This document shows positions 7,962 to 17,317 of a DNA stretch of 64,000 nucleotides, piece by piece. Origin of the DNA: Brevibacillus fulvus (GTDB lineage Bacteria; Bacillota; Bacilli; Brevibacillales; Brevibacillaceae). Location of the stretch: positions 2,501 through 66,500 of the forward strand of contig NZ_JAFBEB010000001.1 in assembly GCF_016908525.1 (NCBI RefSeq), in the 5' to 3' direction. The first letter of the stretch is position 1. Every line of letters begins with the position of its first letter. The translations under genes were made by a program, and so were the position numbers. Below the pieces are notes generated by a model that was not told the DNA's origin, did no database searches, and saw only the letters and a program-made list of their open reading frames with translations.

Positions 7962-9329
7962 ATGCGCAGTCATTTGATCAAACCGGAGTTGGGCAAAGCC
8001 TACCCGTTGATTGACTATGGAAAAGGCATTTACTTGTACGATGCAACCGGAAAGCGCTATGTGGATGGCTGTTCGGGAGCCGTGTCGGCGAACATTGGCC
8101 ATGGAATAACGGAAATAATCGAAAAGATGGCCGAACAGGCCAACCGCGTTTCCTTTGCCTATCGCGCGCAGTTCACGAGTGAGCCGGCGGAAGCATTGGC
8201 GGCCAAACTGGCCGAGTGGGCACCGGATCGATTGAACTGGAGCTTTTTTGTCAACAGCGGTTCGGAAGCGACGGAAACGGCTCAGAAGATGGCGATTCAA
8301 TATTGGCAGGAAAAAGGATTTGCGCGCAAGACGAGAATCATCTCCCGCTGGATGAGCTACCATGGCATTACCCAAGGCGCTTTGTCGATGTCGGGACACG
8401 TGTTGCGCCGCAAACGGTTCGTTCCGATCTTGAACGATTATCCGGCCGTATCGGCACCCTACCCGTACCGCCGGCCAGCCGGCATGAGTCTGGAAGAGTA
8501 CGCTGTATCCTGTGCAAATGAACTGGAACAGGCCTTGCTGCGAATTGGTCCGGAACATGTAGCCGCTTTTATCGCAGAGCCCGTGATCGGCGCAGCGGGG
8601 GGAGCGGTTGTGCCGCCCGATGGCTACTTTCAGCGAATCAGGGAGATTTGCGATCAATACGACATTTTGCTGATCGCCGATGAGGTCATGACCGGACTGG
8701 GCCGAACGGGGAAAAAGTTTGCGGTCGAGCATTGGGGAATCCACCCTGACCTGATCGCTTTGGGCAAAGGGATGGGCGCGGGGTACACGCCAATCGCCGC
8801 AGTTTTGGCCAGCGATGACATCGTCGGGACAATTGCAGCCGGCAGCGGTGTGATCATGGGCGGGCATACCTACAGTGCCAATCCGCAGTCGACAGCGACC
8901 GCGCTCGCTGTTCTTCAATATATGGAGCAGCATGACCTCGTTTCGCAAGCGGCGGCAAACGGCCGTTATTTGCTGGAGAGATTGCAGCAGCTTGCCGCAA
9001 AGTACCCGCTCATCGGGGAAGCGCGGGGATTGGGGCTGTTGACAGGTCTGGAATTTGTCAAAAACAGGCCAACCAAGGAACCGTTTGCCTTGTCTCTGGG
9101 GATCGGACAGCGGGTGTTGGAAGCGGCTTTCCGCAGAGGACTGCTGATCTATCCGGCGTTTGGCGGTTTGGACGGAATGGCTGGGGATGCCGTCATCGTC
9201 GCGCCCCCATTGATCATCACGCCAGAACAGATTGATGAAATGATCGGATTGCTCGATGCCGCGATCGCCGAAGTGCAGGAACAAGTCAACGCCGGTGTCC
9301 TGGCGAGCGAATCAGGAGGTCGTGTATGA
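7962..9329 (+). CDS. yodT: Class III aminotransferase, YodT-like
   Basis: 455 residues, fold-type I PLP enzyme. K269 in ALGKGMGAG is the Schiff-base lysine, with the phosphate-binding NSGSEATE (98-105) and the D240-E241-V242 triad. In context it would transaminate N6-acetyl-beta-lysine to 3-oxo-6-acetamidohexanoate. The start follows ACAGGAGG. Its stop overlaps the next start by four bases (ATGA), indicating translational coupling with the CoA-transferase genes. Substrate assignment is inferred from gene order. Confidence 0.85.
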   Translation: MRSHLIKPELGKAYPLIDYGKGIYLYDATGKRYVDGCSGAVSANIGHGITEIIEKMAEQANRVSFAYRAQFTSEPAEALAAKLAEWAPDRLNWSFFVNSGSEATETAQKMAIQYWQEKGFARKTRIISRWMSYHGITQGALSMSGHVLRRKRFVPILNDYPAVSAPYPYRRPAGMSLEEYAVSCANELEQALLRIGPEHVAAFIAEPVIGAAGGAVVPPDGYFQRIREICDQYDILLIADEVMTGLGRTGKKFAVEHWGIHPDLIALGKGMGAGYTPIAAVLASDDIVGTIAAGSGVIMGGHTYSANPQSTATALAVLQYMEQHDLVSQAAANGRYLLERLQQLAAKYPLIGEARGLGLLTGLEFVKNRPTKEPFALSLGIGQRVLEAAFRRGLLIYPAFGGLDGMAGDAVIVAPPLIITPEQIDEMIGLLDAAIAEVQEQVNAGVLASESGGRV

Positions 9330-10024
9330 ACAGGGAGAGCAAACGGTTGGACAAAGTGGTAGAGCTGGAAGAAGCGATGCAACATCTTCGTTCGGGAATG
9401 ACGCTGATGGTCGGCGGATTTGGCGGCGTTGGCAATCCGCCCAGCCTGATTCAAGCGATTTTGGATCGGGGGATTGACGAGCTGACGCTGATCAGCAATG
9501 ACACCGCCTTTCCGGACATTGGCGTTGGCCGCTTGATTACCGAGCGGCGCGTAAAAAAGGTCATTGCCTCCCACATCGGTTCCAATCCGAACGCAGGGGC
9601 ACAGATGACCGCAGGCGAGCTGACGGTGGAGTTTTCCCCGCAAGGGATTTTGGCCGAACGAATTCGCGCTGGCGGCGTCGGATTGGCGGGAATCCTTTCC
9701 GATATCGGTCTGGGAACGATCGTTGAGCAGGGAAAGCAAAAAGTGTCGGTTGGGGGCAAGGAATATTTGCTGGAGCTGCCGCTGCGGGCGGAAGTGGCGT
9801 TGATCTATGCCAGCAAGGCCGATCGTTTTGGCAATCTGCTGTATGACACCACTGGCCGCAACTTCAACCCATTGATGGCGATGGCTGCGGACATTACGAT
9901 CGTGGAAGCGGAGCAGATCGTCGAAACCGGGACGCTTGATCCGGAGACGATTGTCACACCGGGGGTATTTGTCGATTGGATCGTACCAAGCGGAGGGGTG
10001 AACTGGAAATGGGCATGGGAGTAG
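9326..10024 (+). CDS. yodS: CoA-transferase family I, alpha subunit (YodS-like)
   Basis: 232 residues. The glycine-rich CoA-binding motif GGFGGVGNPPSLI (31-43) near the N-terminus is the signature of the alpha subunit of 3-oxoacid CoA-transferases (AtoD/ScoA type). It starts within the stop of yodT, and its end overlaps the beta-subunit start by 16 bases, so both subunits are made together. With the beta subunit it would move CoA onto a 3-oxoacid, here presumably the acetamido-oxohexanoate made by YodT. Confidence 0.88.
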   Translation: MNRESKRLDKVVELEEAMQHLRSGMTLMVGGFGGVGNPPSLIQAILDRGIDELTLISNDTAFPDIGVGRLITERRVKKVIASHIGSNPNAGAQMTAGELTVEFSPQGILAERIRAGGVGLAGILSDIGLGTIVEQGKQKVSVGGKEYLLELPLRAEVALIYASKADRFGNLLYDTTGRNFNPLMAMAADITIVEAEQIVETGTLDPETIVTPGVFVDWIVPSGGVNWKWAWE

Positions 10025-10680
10025 GGGAAGCGGGCTATCGTGAACGAATTGCGAGAAGAGCGGCCCAGGAACTGCGAACGGGCATGATTGTCAATTTGGG
10101 GATTGGCATTCCGACATTGGTGGCCGACTACATTCCTGCTGATGTGAAAGTGGTGTTTCATGCAGAAAACGGTATTCTCGGTTCCGGCCCCCGTCCGGAA
10201 CGGGGAGCAGAGAATCCGATGCTTTGCAATGCAGGCGGATTTCCGGTCACGCTGCTTCCCGGCGCATCCTGTTTTGACAGCGTAACCGCCTTTGCGATTA
10301 TTCGCCAAGGTTTGCTGGATGTGACGATATTGGGGGCGCTGGAAGTCAGTCAGACCGGCGACATCGCCAACTGGATTGTTCCCGGCAAGCGGGTGCCGGG
10401 GATGGGCGGAGCAATGGAATTGGCCCAAAAAGCGAAGCAGGTGATGGTGTTGACCACCCATCTGGACAAAAACGGGCGTTCGAAAATAGTCCGTGAATGC
10501 CGCTTGCCGCTGACGGCAAAAGGAGCAGCTTCGTTGATCATTACGGATATGGCCGTGCTGGAGGTTCGTCAAGACGGGCTTTATTTGCGCGAGGTGATGG
10601 AGCCGTATTCTTTGGCCGATGTGATTGCTGTCACAGAGGCGGAACTGAAAACGGACGGAGAGGTAGCCATTTTTCATTAA
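10009..10680 (+). CDS. yodR: CoA-transferase family I, beta subunit (YodR-like)
   Basis: 223 residues from the ATG that follows GGAGGGG by ten bases; the earlier in-frame ATG has no site. The catalytic glutamate lies in ENGILG (56-61), the beta-subunit hallmark, followed by the GGFPVTLLPGAS and GGAMELA segments of AtoA/ScoB proteins. Overlaps the alpha-subunit gene. Confidence 0.88.
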   Translation: MGMGVGEAGYRERIARRAAQELRTGMIVNLGIGIPTLVADYIPADVKVVFHAENGILGSGPRPERGAENPMLCNAGGFPVTLLPGASCFDSVTAFAIIRQGLLDVTILGALEVSQTGDIANWIVPGKRVPGMGGAMELAQKAKQVMVLTTHLDKNGRSKIVRECRLPLTAKGAASLIITDMAVLEVRQDGLYLREVMEPYSLADVIAVTEAELKTDGEVAIFH

Positions 10681-10700
10681 TGGGAGGGCGGAAAAACGAG

Positions 10701-11981
10701 ATGGCAGACTTGATTCAAGAATGGAGCGAAAAAATTCACAAGCAGTTGGCCCGCAAACAAGCAGCGGCCACGGAGTTGTTGCAAGGCTGGGTTCGGGAGC
10801 AGACGGTCCAAGGCAACGAGCGCGGACTGCAAGAACAGCTGGCGTGCTACTTGCAGAAGCTCGGCTTGGAAGTGGATCTCTGGTATATGGACGGCAAAGA
10901 GCTGAGCCAACATCCTTATTTCGTTTCGCCGCGGCTCGATTTTTCTGAAAGCCCCAATCTGGCCGCTGTCTGGAAAGGTACGGGCGGTGGGCGCTCGCTC
11001 ATCTTAAACGGACATGTGGATGTGGTGCCGATTGGGGATCGCTTACAGTGGAAGCAGGACCCTTTTGGCGGAGAGATCGTCGACGGCAAGCTGTATGGCC
11101 GCGGGTCGACCGATATGAAAGGCGGAAATCTCGCTTCCTTGTTGGCGATTGAAGTGTTGCGCGACTTGGGGGTGAAATTGAAAGGCGACGTCATTTTTCA
11201 GAGTGTGGTCGAGGAAGAGAGCGGCGGCGCCGGCACGTTGTCGGCGATTTTACGCGGCTATCGCGCCGATGCCGCGTTGATTCCCGAACCGACCAATATG
11301 CAAATTTTTCCGAAACAGCAAGGATCGATGTGGTTCCGGCTCCGAATCAAGGGACGGTCGGCACATGGCGGTACACGCTATGAAGGGGTGAGCGCGATCG
11401 AGAAAAGCACGCAAGTCCTGGCCGCGCTTGCCCGCTTGGAGAAACGCCGAAACGAACGGCTCAGCGACCCGCTTTACGCCGAATTGCCGATTCCGATCCC
11501 GATCAACGTCGGTGTGATCGAAGGCGGCAAATGGCCATCCTCTGTGCCGGATTTGGTCAAAATGGAAGGGCGCATGGGGGTTGCACCCGATGAAACGATG
11601 GAGCAGGCAAAGCAGGAGATGAAGCAGGCGCTGGCCGGGCTGGCCGAACAAGACAGCTGGTTCGCCGAGCATCCTGTGGAAGTGGAATGGTTTGGGGCGC
11701 AATGGGTTCCCGGCAGCGTTCCATCCGATCATCCGTTGATGCGGCTGCTGGGGGAAACGTTTCAATCCGTAACGGGCAAGGCGCCAGTGATCGCGGCGTC
11801 CCCTTGGGGGACAGACGGCGGTTTGTTGACCGCGCTTGCCGATACGCCAGCCATTGTGATCGGGCCGGGTGTGACGGAAGTGGCCCACTATCCCAATGAA
11901 TATATTCGGCTTGCTGACATTTTTCAATGTGCCGCAATTTTTGCGTTAACGATTTTGCGGTGGTGTGAACCGGCTGAATAG
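10701..11981 (+). CDS. yodQ: M20-family deacylase, YodQ-like
   Basis: 426 residues from the ATG after GGGAGGGCGG; the longer frame is unsupported. A di-zinc M20 fold is evident: LNGHVDVVP with the metal histidine and aspartate, GRGSTDMKGG, the catalytic EEESGG, and a C-terminal metal-binding segment; between them a dimerisation domain begins at GRSAHGG. Relatives are ArgE and DapE. In this cluster the likely substrate is N-acetyl-4-aminobutyrate, giving GABA and acetate, which links the YodTSR steps to the GABA aminotransferase encoded next. The substrate is inferred. Confidence 0.82.
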   Translation: MADLIQEWSEKIHKQLARKQAAATELLQGWVREQTVQGNERGLQEQLACYLQKLGLEVDLWYMDGKELSQHPYFVSPRLDFSESPNLAAVWKGTGGGRSLILNGHVDVVPIGDRLQWKQDPFGGEIVDGKLYGRGSTDMKGGNLASLLAIEVLRDLGVKLKGDVIFQSVVEEESGGAGTLSAILRGYRADAALIPEPTNMQIFPKQQGSMWFRLRIKGRSAHGGTRYEGVSAIEKSTQVLAALARLEKRRNERLSDPLYAELPIPIPINVGVIEGGKWPSSVPDLVKMEGRMGVAPDETMEQAKQEMKQALAGLAEQDSWFAEHPVEVEWFGAQWVPGSVPSDHPLMRLLGETFQSVTGKAPVIAASPWGTDGGLLTALADTPAIVIGPGVTEVAHYPNEYIRLADIFQCAAIFALTILRWCEPAE

Positions 11982-12044
11982 TCCGTCCGGTCGTCTGAAA
12001 CGAACCGCGTTGAAAACAAAGAATACGAGGAGGCTGAACCACGA

Positions 12045-13400
12045 ATGAGCACGGTCAAGCGAACATACATTGAATTGAAAACCCCTTTGCCTGGTCCGAT
12101 CGCCCGGGAACTATGGGCACGCAAAGAAGCGAATGTTCCGCGCGGTCCGTTCACGACCTCGCCGACATTTGTGGCAAAGGCGGAAGGAGCGTTGTTGACG
12201 GATGTCGATGGAAATACGCTGATCGATTTTGCCGGCGCGATCGGTTCGATCAATGCCGGACACTGTCCGCCCACCGTTGTCAAAGCGCTTCAGGAACAGG
12301 TGCAAAATTATCTCCATACTTGTTTTCATGTCATGATGTATGAGCCTTATGTCAAACTGGCCGAAAAACTGAATGAGATTACGCCCGGCAATCACAGCAA
12401 AAAAACGTTTTTCCTGAACAGCGGTGCGGAAGCGGTCGAAAATGCCGTCAAACTCGCGCGAAAATATACGGGGCGCAAAGGGATTATTTCGTTTGAACGC
12501 GGCTACCACGGCCGGACGTTGATGGCGATGAGTTTGACCAGCAAGGTACGTCCCTACAAATATCAATTCGGTCCATTTGCTCCGGAAACATACAAAATGA
12601 ATTACCCGTATTATTACCGCGCTCCTTACGAGCTATCCGCCGAGCAGCTGGATGAGCAGTTGCTTCGCCGCTTCGCAGACTTTTTCCTGGCGGAAGTGCC
12701 GGCTGATGAGGTCGCCGCCGTGATCATGGAACCGGTGCAAGGCGAAGGGGGCTTTATCATCCCGTCCAGGCGGTTTGTCCAAGGGGTTAAAGCGATCTGT
12801 GAACAGCATGGCATCCTGTTCATTGCCGACGAAGTGCAAACCGGCTTTGGCCGTACCGGCAAACTGTTTGGCATCGAACATTACGAAATCATTCCTGATA
12901 TAATGGTAATGTCCAAATCGATTGCCGCCGGCTTGCCGATCAGCGCCGTGACAGGACGGGCGGAGATTATGGATGCCGCGAATCCCGGCGAAATCGGCGG
13001 AACCTATGGCGGAAGTCCGCTCGGATGCGTTGCAGCGCTGGAAGTGATCAAGCTGATGGAAGCGGAAGCGTTGCCTGACAAAGCACAGTTGATCGGAACC
13101 CAATTGATGAACCGTTTGGCGCAATTCCGCCAACGATACCGGGAAGTGGGCGATGTGCGCGGTATAGGCGCGATGTGTGCCCTGGAAATCGTCAGCGACA
13201 AACAAAGCAAAGAACCTGACAAAGAATTGACCGCAAAAATTATTCAAGCCTGCAATCAACGCGGACTCGTTATTCTCTCGGCAGGATTGTACAGCAATGT
13301 TGTCCGCATCCTTTGCCCGTTGGTCATCACCGAGGGACAGTTGAACGAAGGACTTGATGTGTTGGAGGGTGTACTGACGGAGTTGTGCACCCCGGAATGA
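12045..13400 (+). CDS. gabT: 4-aminobutyrate aminotransferase-like protein
   Basis: 451 residues, class III PLP aminotransferase. K291 in VMSKSIAAGLP is the Schiff-base lysine and D262 binds the pyridine nitrogen; LNSGAEAVENA (124-134) binds phosphate. The overall sequence is GabT-like, converting GABA to succinic semialdehyde. It follows yodQ by 63 bases and precedes an aldehyde dehydrogenase with 17 bases between, so it would take up the GABA released by YodQ. Other omega-aminotransferase substrates cannot be excluded. Confidence 0.85.
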   Translation: MSTVKRTYIELKTPLPGPIARELWARKEANVPRGPFTTSPTFVAKAEGALLTDVDGNTLIDFAGAIGSINAGHCPPTVVKALQEQVQNYLHTCFHVMMYEPYVKLAEKLNEITPGNHSKKTFFLNSGAEAVENAVKLARKYTGRKGIISFERGYHGRTLMAMSLTSKVRPYKYQFGPFAPETYKMNYPYYYRAPYELSAEQLDEQLLRRFADFFLAEVPADEVAAVIMEPVQGEGGFIIPSRRFVQGVKAICEQHGILFIADEVQTGFGRTGKLFGIEHYEIIPDIMVMSKSIAAGLPISAVTGRAEIMDAANPGEIGGTYGGSPLGCVAALEVIKLMEAEALPDKAQLIGTQLMNRLAQFRQRYREVGDVRGIGAMCALEIVSDKQSKEPDKELTAKIIQACNQRGLVILSAGLYSNVVRILCPLVITEGQLNEGLDVLEGVLTELCTPE

Positions 13401-13417
13401 TCGGAGGAGTAGTTGAA

Positions 13418-14836
13418 ATGAAAAAATCGTTTTATATTAACGGCAATTGGGTTGGCGGGGACAGCTACAGTCCGCTGTATGCCCCCTATAACGGTGAAAT
13501 GATCGCCGAAATTCCAATGGCTGATGAACAGATCATCGAACGAGCGATTGTGGCGGCAGAGCAGGCGACTGGCGTGATGCGGCAAATGCCAGCGCATCAG
13601 CGTGCCCATTATTTATATACATTGGCGGCTTTGCTGGAAGAACGGTTGGAAAAGGCAGCGAAACTGATCGCGCTGGAAGCGGGAAAACCGATCAAAACGG
13701 CGCGCGGTGAAGTGATCCGCACGATTCAGACCTACAAATTCGCCGCAGAAGAGGCAAAACGCATCCATGGCGAAACGATTCCGCTTGATGCGGCGATCGG
13801 CGGCGAAGGCCGGTTGGCGTATACGGTACGCGAACCGTTGGGAGTGATTGGGGCGATCACGCCGTTTAACTTCCCGATGAACCTGGTGGCGCACAAGGTT
13901 GGTCCGGCGCTGGCGGCAGGCAATACGGTTGTACTCAAACCGGCGTCGCAAACTCCGCTGTCCGCTTTGTTCCTGGCAGAACTGGCGGAAGCAGCCGGCC
14001 TGCCCGCAGGCGTGCTGAACGTCGTCACCGGCAGCGGCGCAGTCGTCGGTGAGAAAATGGTCGCTGATCCTCGCATCAAGGCGATCACCTTTACCGGAAG
14101 TCCAAATGTAGGGATCGGGATTCGCAATCGGGCCGGCTTGAAGCGGGTTACCCTCGAGCTTGGGTCCAATTCCGCAGTCATCGTGGATAAAGATGTCGAT
14201 TTGTCAGAAGCCGTTGCGCGCTGTGTGTTTGGAGCGTTTGCCTATTCCGGCCAGGTTTGTATCTCCGTACAGCGCATTTACGTAGTCAAGGAAATGTATG
14301 ATGCCTTTCTGTCGGCGTTTGTCGCGGAAACGAAGAAACTTCAGGGCGGCGATCCGCTCTCCGAGGACAGCGATTATTCGGCGATGATTACCCCCAAAGA
14401 GACGGCGCGGGCGGTCGAATGGATTGACGAAGCGCAACAGCGGGGCGCACGTTTGGTTACAGGGGGAGAGGTCAAAGGCACGGTTTTGACGCCAACGATT
14501 TTGACTGATGTACCTGCTGATGTAAAAGTCTCCTGTCAGGAGGTATTTGGTCCGGTTGTCGTAATCAATCAGGTGGAGAATGTGGAAGAAGCGATCGCGC
14601 TGGTCAATGACTCGCGCTACGGTTTGCAAGCGGGGCTGTATACGCGGGACCTCTCGCTGGCGCTGCGTGCGGCAGATCTGCTTCATGTCGGCGGGGTGAT
14701 CATCAATGATATTCCCACCTTCCGTGTCGATCATATGCCTTATGGCGGGGTGAAGGAAAGCGGCATGGGCCGGGAAGGAATCAAATATGCCATTGAAGAG
14801 CTCACAGAATTGAAACTGGTCGTGATCAAAAAGTAA
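13418..14836 (+). CDS. NAD(P)-dependent aldehyde dehydrogenase (succinic semialdehyde type by context)
   Basis: 472 residues from the ATG after GGAGGAG; the longer frame overlaps gabT without a site. Catalytic residues are all present: N151 in PFNFP, E247 in LELGSN and C281 in SGQVCISVQRIY. By its position after gabT it should oxidise succinic semialdehyde to succinate, but the sequence around the cysteine also recalls lactaldehyde and glyceraldehyde 3-phosphate dehydrogenases, so the substrate is open. Last gene of the cluster; a GC-rich hairpin follows. Confidence 0.82.
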   Translation: MKKSFYINGNWVGGDSYSPLYAPYNGEMIAEIPMADEQIIERAIVAAEQATGVMRQMPAHQRAHYLYTLAALLEERLEKAAKLIALEAGKPIKTARGEVIRTIQTYKFAAEEAKRIHGETIPLDAAIGGEGRLAYTVREPLGVIGAITPFNFPMNLVAHKVGPALAAGNTVVLKPASQTPLSALFLAELAEAAGLPAGVLNVVTGSGAVVGEKMVADPRIKAITFTGSPNVGIGIRNRAGLKRVTLELGSNSAVIVDKDVDLSEAVARCVFGAFAYSGQVCISVQRIYVVKEMYDAFLSAFVAETKKLQGGDPLSEDSDYSAMITPKETARAVEWIDEAQQRGARLVTGGEVKGTVLTPTILTDVPADVKVSCQEVFGPVVVINQVENVEEAIALVNDSRYGLQAGLYTRDLSLALRAADLLHVGGVIINDIPTFRVDHMPYGGVKESGMGREGIKYAIEELTELKLVVIKK

Positions 14837-14842
14837 GGAAAT

Positions 14843-14873
14843 TGCCGCCCGGTCGCAACACGGCCGGGCAGTT
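14843..14873 (+). terminator. GC-rich terminator-like hairpin
   Basis: GCCCGG (14847-14852) pairs with CCGGGC (14864-14869), followed only by a short TTT. It marks the end of the catabolic cluster. Confidence 0.5.
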
Positions 14874-14915
14874 TGAGCGATTGGGCACGCTCAGCGAAAA
14901 ATTTATAAAAAAGCC

Positions 14916-14945
14916 TTGCATAACATAAAATGAATATGCTATATT
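14916..14945 (+). promoter_or_regulatory. Sigma-A promoter of tRNA-Ser copy 1
   Basis: TTGCAT (14916-14921) and TATATT (14940-14945) are 18 bases apart, 29 bases before the mature tRNA 5' end. Confidence 0.65.
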
Positions 14946-14974
14946 AATACTTGTCAAAAACAAGTGAACAACGC

Positions 14975-15063
14975 GGAGGGATACCGAAGTGGTCATAACG
15001 GGGCGGTCTTGAAAACCGTTAGGCGGCAACGTCACGGGGGTTCGAATCCCTCTCCCTCCGCCA
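14975..15063 (+). tRNA. tRNA-Ser (TGA), copy 1, with encoded CCA
   Basis: Class II tRNA with a GGAGGGA/TCCCTCC acceptor stem, CTTGAAA anticodon loop (TGA), a long variable arm and TTCGAAT T loop; discriminator G then CCA. It has its own promoter and terminator. The 86 bases up to the discriminator are identical to the copy at 17318. Confidence 0.96.
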
Positions 15064-15076
15064 TAAAAACGAGAGC

Positions 15077-15110
15077 AAAACCGATGATTCAACAGATCAT
15101 CGGTTTTTTT
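15077..15110 (+). terminator. Terminator of tRNA-Ser copy 1
   Basis: ACCGATGAT and ATCATCGGT form a nine-pair stem followed by TTTTTTT (15104-15110). Confidence 0.85.
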
Positions 15111-15165
15111 AAACTTCCGTTTGCGCTAAGCCGTATTCTACTCTAAACAAAGTGAGGAAGCCCGA

Positions 15166-15789
15166 ATGATTATTGATGTGTTTCAAGATACAGTCTGTCC
15201 GTGGTGTCGCATTGGCAAAAAGAATTTGATGGATGCTCTCGCCCAATGGCAAGGGGAGCCTGTCACGATTCGTTACAGAGCATTTTTTTTGGACCCGGGC
15301 GTACCGAAAGAAGGTTTGCCGTTTCATGAAACAATGCAGGCGATTACCGGTGGGAATCTCGATGAGGCGCTTGCCCGCATTACCGAAGCGGGAGAGGCAG
15401 TCGGTTTGAATTTCCGCTATGACCGCGTGCAAAAACGGCCCAATACGGTTGCTTCCCACATATTGATCAAGCTGACGCCGGAGGAGAAAGCGTCGGACAT
15501 TGTTGAAGCAATCTATAAAGCGTATTTTGAGGATGGACTGGACATTGGCGATCTTGACGTTCTGGTGAAGATTGCGGAAGAAAACGGGTTGGATGGGGAA
15601 CAAATCCGCGAGCAGATTCTCAGCGATGAAGCGCAGGATGACCTCGAGGAAGACTTGTCCATTGCGCAGGAATTGCAAATTACCGGAGTTCCGCTGTTTG
15701 TCTTTGATGAGAAGTTGGCGTTGTCCGGCGCTCATCCGGTAATCAATTTCCTCAAAGCGTTGGAAACGGTCGCAGAAGAAGAAGCGTAA
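15166..15789 (+). CDS. DsbA-family thioredoxin-like oxidoreductase (FrnE type)
   Basis: 207 residues with no signal peptide, thus cytoplasmic. The CPWC active site (C11-C14) begins the thioredoxin fold, the cis-proline loop is TGVPLFVFD near residue 172, and an inserted helical domain lies between, as in FrnE/YwbO proteins. Such enzymes act as disulfide or dithiol oxidoreductases or polyketide-related isomerases; the substrate is unknown. Flanked by the tRNA terminator and its own strong terminator, so a single-gene transcript. Confidence 0.88.
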   Translation: MIIDVFQDTVCPWCRIGKKNLMDALAQWQGEPVTIRYRAFFLDPGVPKEGLPFHETMQAITGGNLDEALARITEAGEAVGLNFRYDRVQKRPNTVASHILIKLTPEEKASDIVEAIYKAYFEDGLDIGDLDVLVKIAEENGLDGEQIREQILSDEAQDDLEEDLSIAQELQITGVPLFVFDEKLALSGAHPVINFLKALETVAEEEA

Positions 15790-15811
15790 GCAGGAAGACG
15801 TGTATAAATAG

Positions 15812-15850
15812 GCCGCCCTTTCCTTAAAAGAGGAAAAGGGCGGCTTTTTG
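15812..15850. terminator. Bidirectional terminator
   Basis: GCCGCCCTTTCCT pairs with AGGAAAAGGGCGGC (one bulge), followed by TTTTT. Lies between the convergent DsbA-like and NamZ-like genes. Confidence 0.85.
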
Positions 15851-15872
15851 CATTGCTTGCTATAAGGCGAGA

Positions 15873-17132
15873 TCACCAGCCGTAGACAGCGGTATTGCCG
15901 TTTTGGTTTGGACCAATCAACGGCGCAACCGGTTGATAAGGCTCCTCCCCATAAATCAAGTACGATTTGCGCAACTCTTTGAAATTGGCCAAATCCTGAG
16001 CATACATTGTTTCGATTTGCTGCGGTGACAGATTTTTCTCCAAATATTGACCGATTTTGTTTGTTCCCATAATTTTGTCAAACATGACAATGGTCGATCC
16101 GCTTTTCGGTACGGTAAAATTGGTCAATTGTCGAGCATAGGCCAAGGCGTAAATGCCGGTCTTCGCCGGATTGAACAGATGATAGTCGTTGATTTGCAGT
16201 TTCACGCCGCCGTTTGCTCCTCGTGGCTCGGCGATGAATTGCACGCCTGGCAAATTGGCTTGATTGAGGAGAGCGGCAAACTTGTTGGAATCCAACCCTT
16301 TGCTGCCGATCCAGCGGAAGTTGGATTGAAATACACCGGTCCCTTCCCCGAGCCCGGTGGCCATATAGCCAAATACGGATTCAAGGTCAGGAATCATCGG
16401 AGAGCTGGGCACCCACTTGAGACCAGTATCCTGATAGATCATGCCGCGCGTGTATCCTTCCATTGGCACGACAACGAGATCCGCTCCGATTTTCCGATTG
16501 AAAAAGAAGGCCAGTTCGCCTGCCGTCATGCCATGAGCCATCGGCATATTATCCACGCCGACAAAGGAGATAAAAGGATCTTCGGCGACAGGGCCTTCCG
16601 CGATCGTTCCGCCTACCGGATTGGGACGATCCAGCACGATGATCTGCTTCTGGTATTTTTGCGCGGCAATCATACAATAATTCAGGGTTGACATGTATGT
16701 ATACGATCTGGCGCCGATATCCTGAATGTCAAACAGCAGCACATCGATGTTGCTGAGCATTTCCTGCGTGGGCATGCGCGTCGAGCCATACAAGCTGTAT
16801 ACCGGGATGTTATACACGGGATGGATATAACTGGTCACGGTTGCGCCTGCTTTCGCTTTCCCGTCAATTCCGTGTTCCGGACCGTACAAAGCGGTCAAGG
16901 TCACTTCAGGATCTTGGCGCAGCGCTTCGATCGTACTGATTCCCTGGCTGTTGACGCCCGTTTGATTCGTCACCAGTCCAACCCGTTTTCCTTTGATCAA
17001 ATCGTGAAACTTGCTGAATAACAACTCGTCTCCCAATTTGATCGCAGGTGCAGGCATGTCTTCGGCAAAGCTGGATGCCGGGAAGCTGGCAACCAGGATG
17101 GCCAATAGGAATACCATTAGGAATTTTCGCAT
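15873..17132 (-). CDS. namZ: Exo-beta-N-acetylmuramidase NamZ-like protein (DUF1343)
   Basis: 419 residues starting at the ATG that opens a signal peptide (MRKFLMVFLLAILVASF, cleavage near SFAED); the upstream extension is unlikely. DUF1343 landmarks are VGLVTNQTGV, YGPEHGIDGKA, VLLFDIQDIGARSYTY and VLDRPNPVGG. B. subtilis YbbC is NamZ, which removes N-acetylmuramic acid from the ends of peptidoglycan fragments outside the cell. In that species it works with NagZ and AmiE and a MurNAc uptake system; none of these is adjacent here. Confidence 0.87.
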   Translation of the reverse strand: MRKFLMVFLLAILVASFPASSFAEDMPAPAIKLGDELLFSKFHDLIKGKRVGLVTNQTGVNSQGISTIEALRQDPEVTLTALYGPEHGIDGKAKAGATVTSYIHPVYNIPVYSLYGSTRMPTQEMLSNIDVLLFDIQDIGARSYTYMSTLNYCMIAAQKYQKQIIVLDRPNPVGGTIAEGPVAEDPFISFVGVDNMPMAHGMTAGELAFFFNRKIGADLVVVPMEGYTRGMIYQDTGLKWVPSSPMIPDLESVFGYMATGLGEGTGVFQSNFRWIGSKGLDSNKFAALLNQANLPGVQFIAEPRGANGGVKLQINDYHLFNPAKTGIYALAYARQLTNFTVPKSGSTIVMFDKIMGTNKIGQYLEKNLSPQQIETMYAQDLANFKELRKSYLIYGEEPYQPVAPLIGPNQNGNTAVYGW

Positions 17133-17278
17133 TTCTTCCAACCTCTCCCTTGATGTGAAATTCATGTTCTGAGAAATCATACCATCTCTATTCTTTTAGA
17201 CGCCAGAGTCTATCGACATGTTTCTGCATTCTTTGAAAAAATGGAACAGGGAAAACGGCGGCAGGGGGAAATTGTCTG

Positions 17279-17307
17279 TTGCAAATCCGGCCTCAATCGG
17301 TTATGAT
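17279..17307 (+). promoter_or_regulatory. Sigma-A promoter of tRNA-Ser copy 2
   Basis: TTGCAA (17279-17284) and TATGAT (17302-17307) are 17 bases apart, ten bases before the mature tRNA. It differs from the promoter of copy 1. Confidence 0.6.
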
Positions 17308-17317
17308 TAAGTTCTAT

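Noticed and set aside
7809-9284. N-terminal extension of the PucR-type regulator to 1012 residues
   Set aside because: The added part is antisense to yodT and shows no domain; the ATG at 7808 begins the known PucR domain and has GAGGGGGAG before it.
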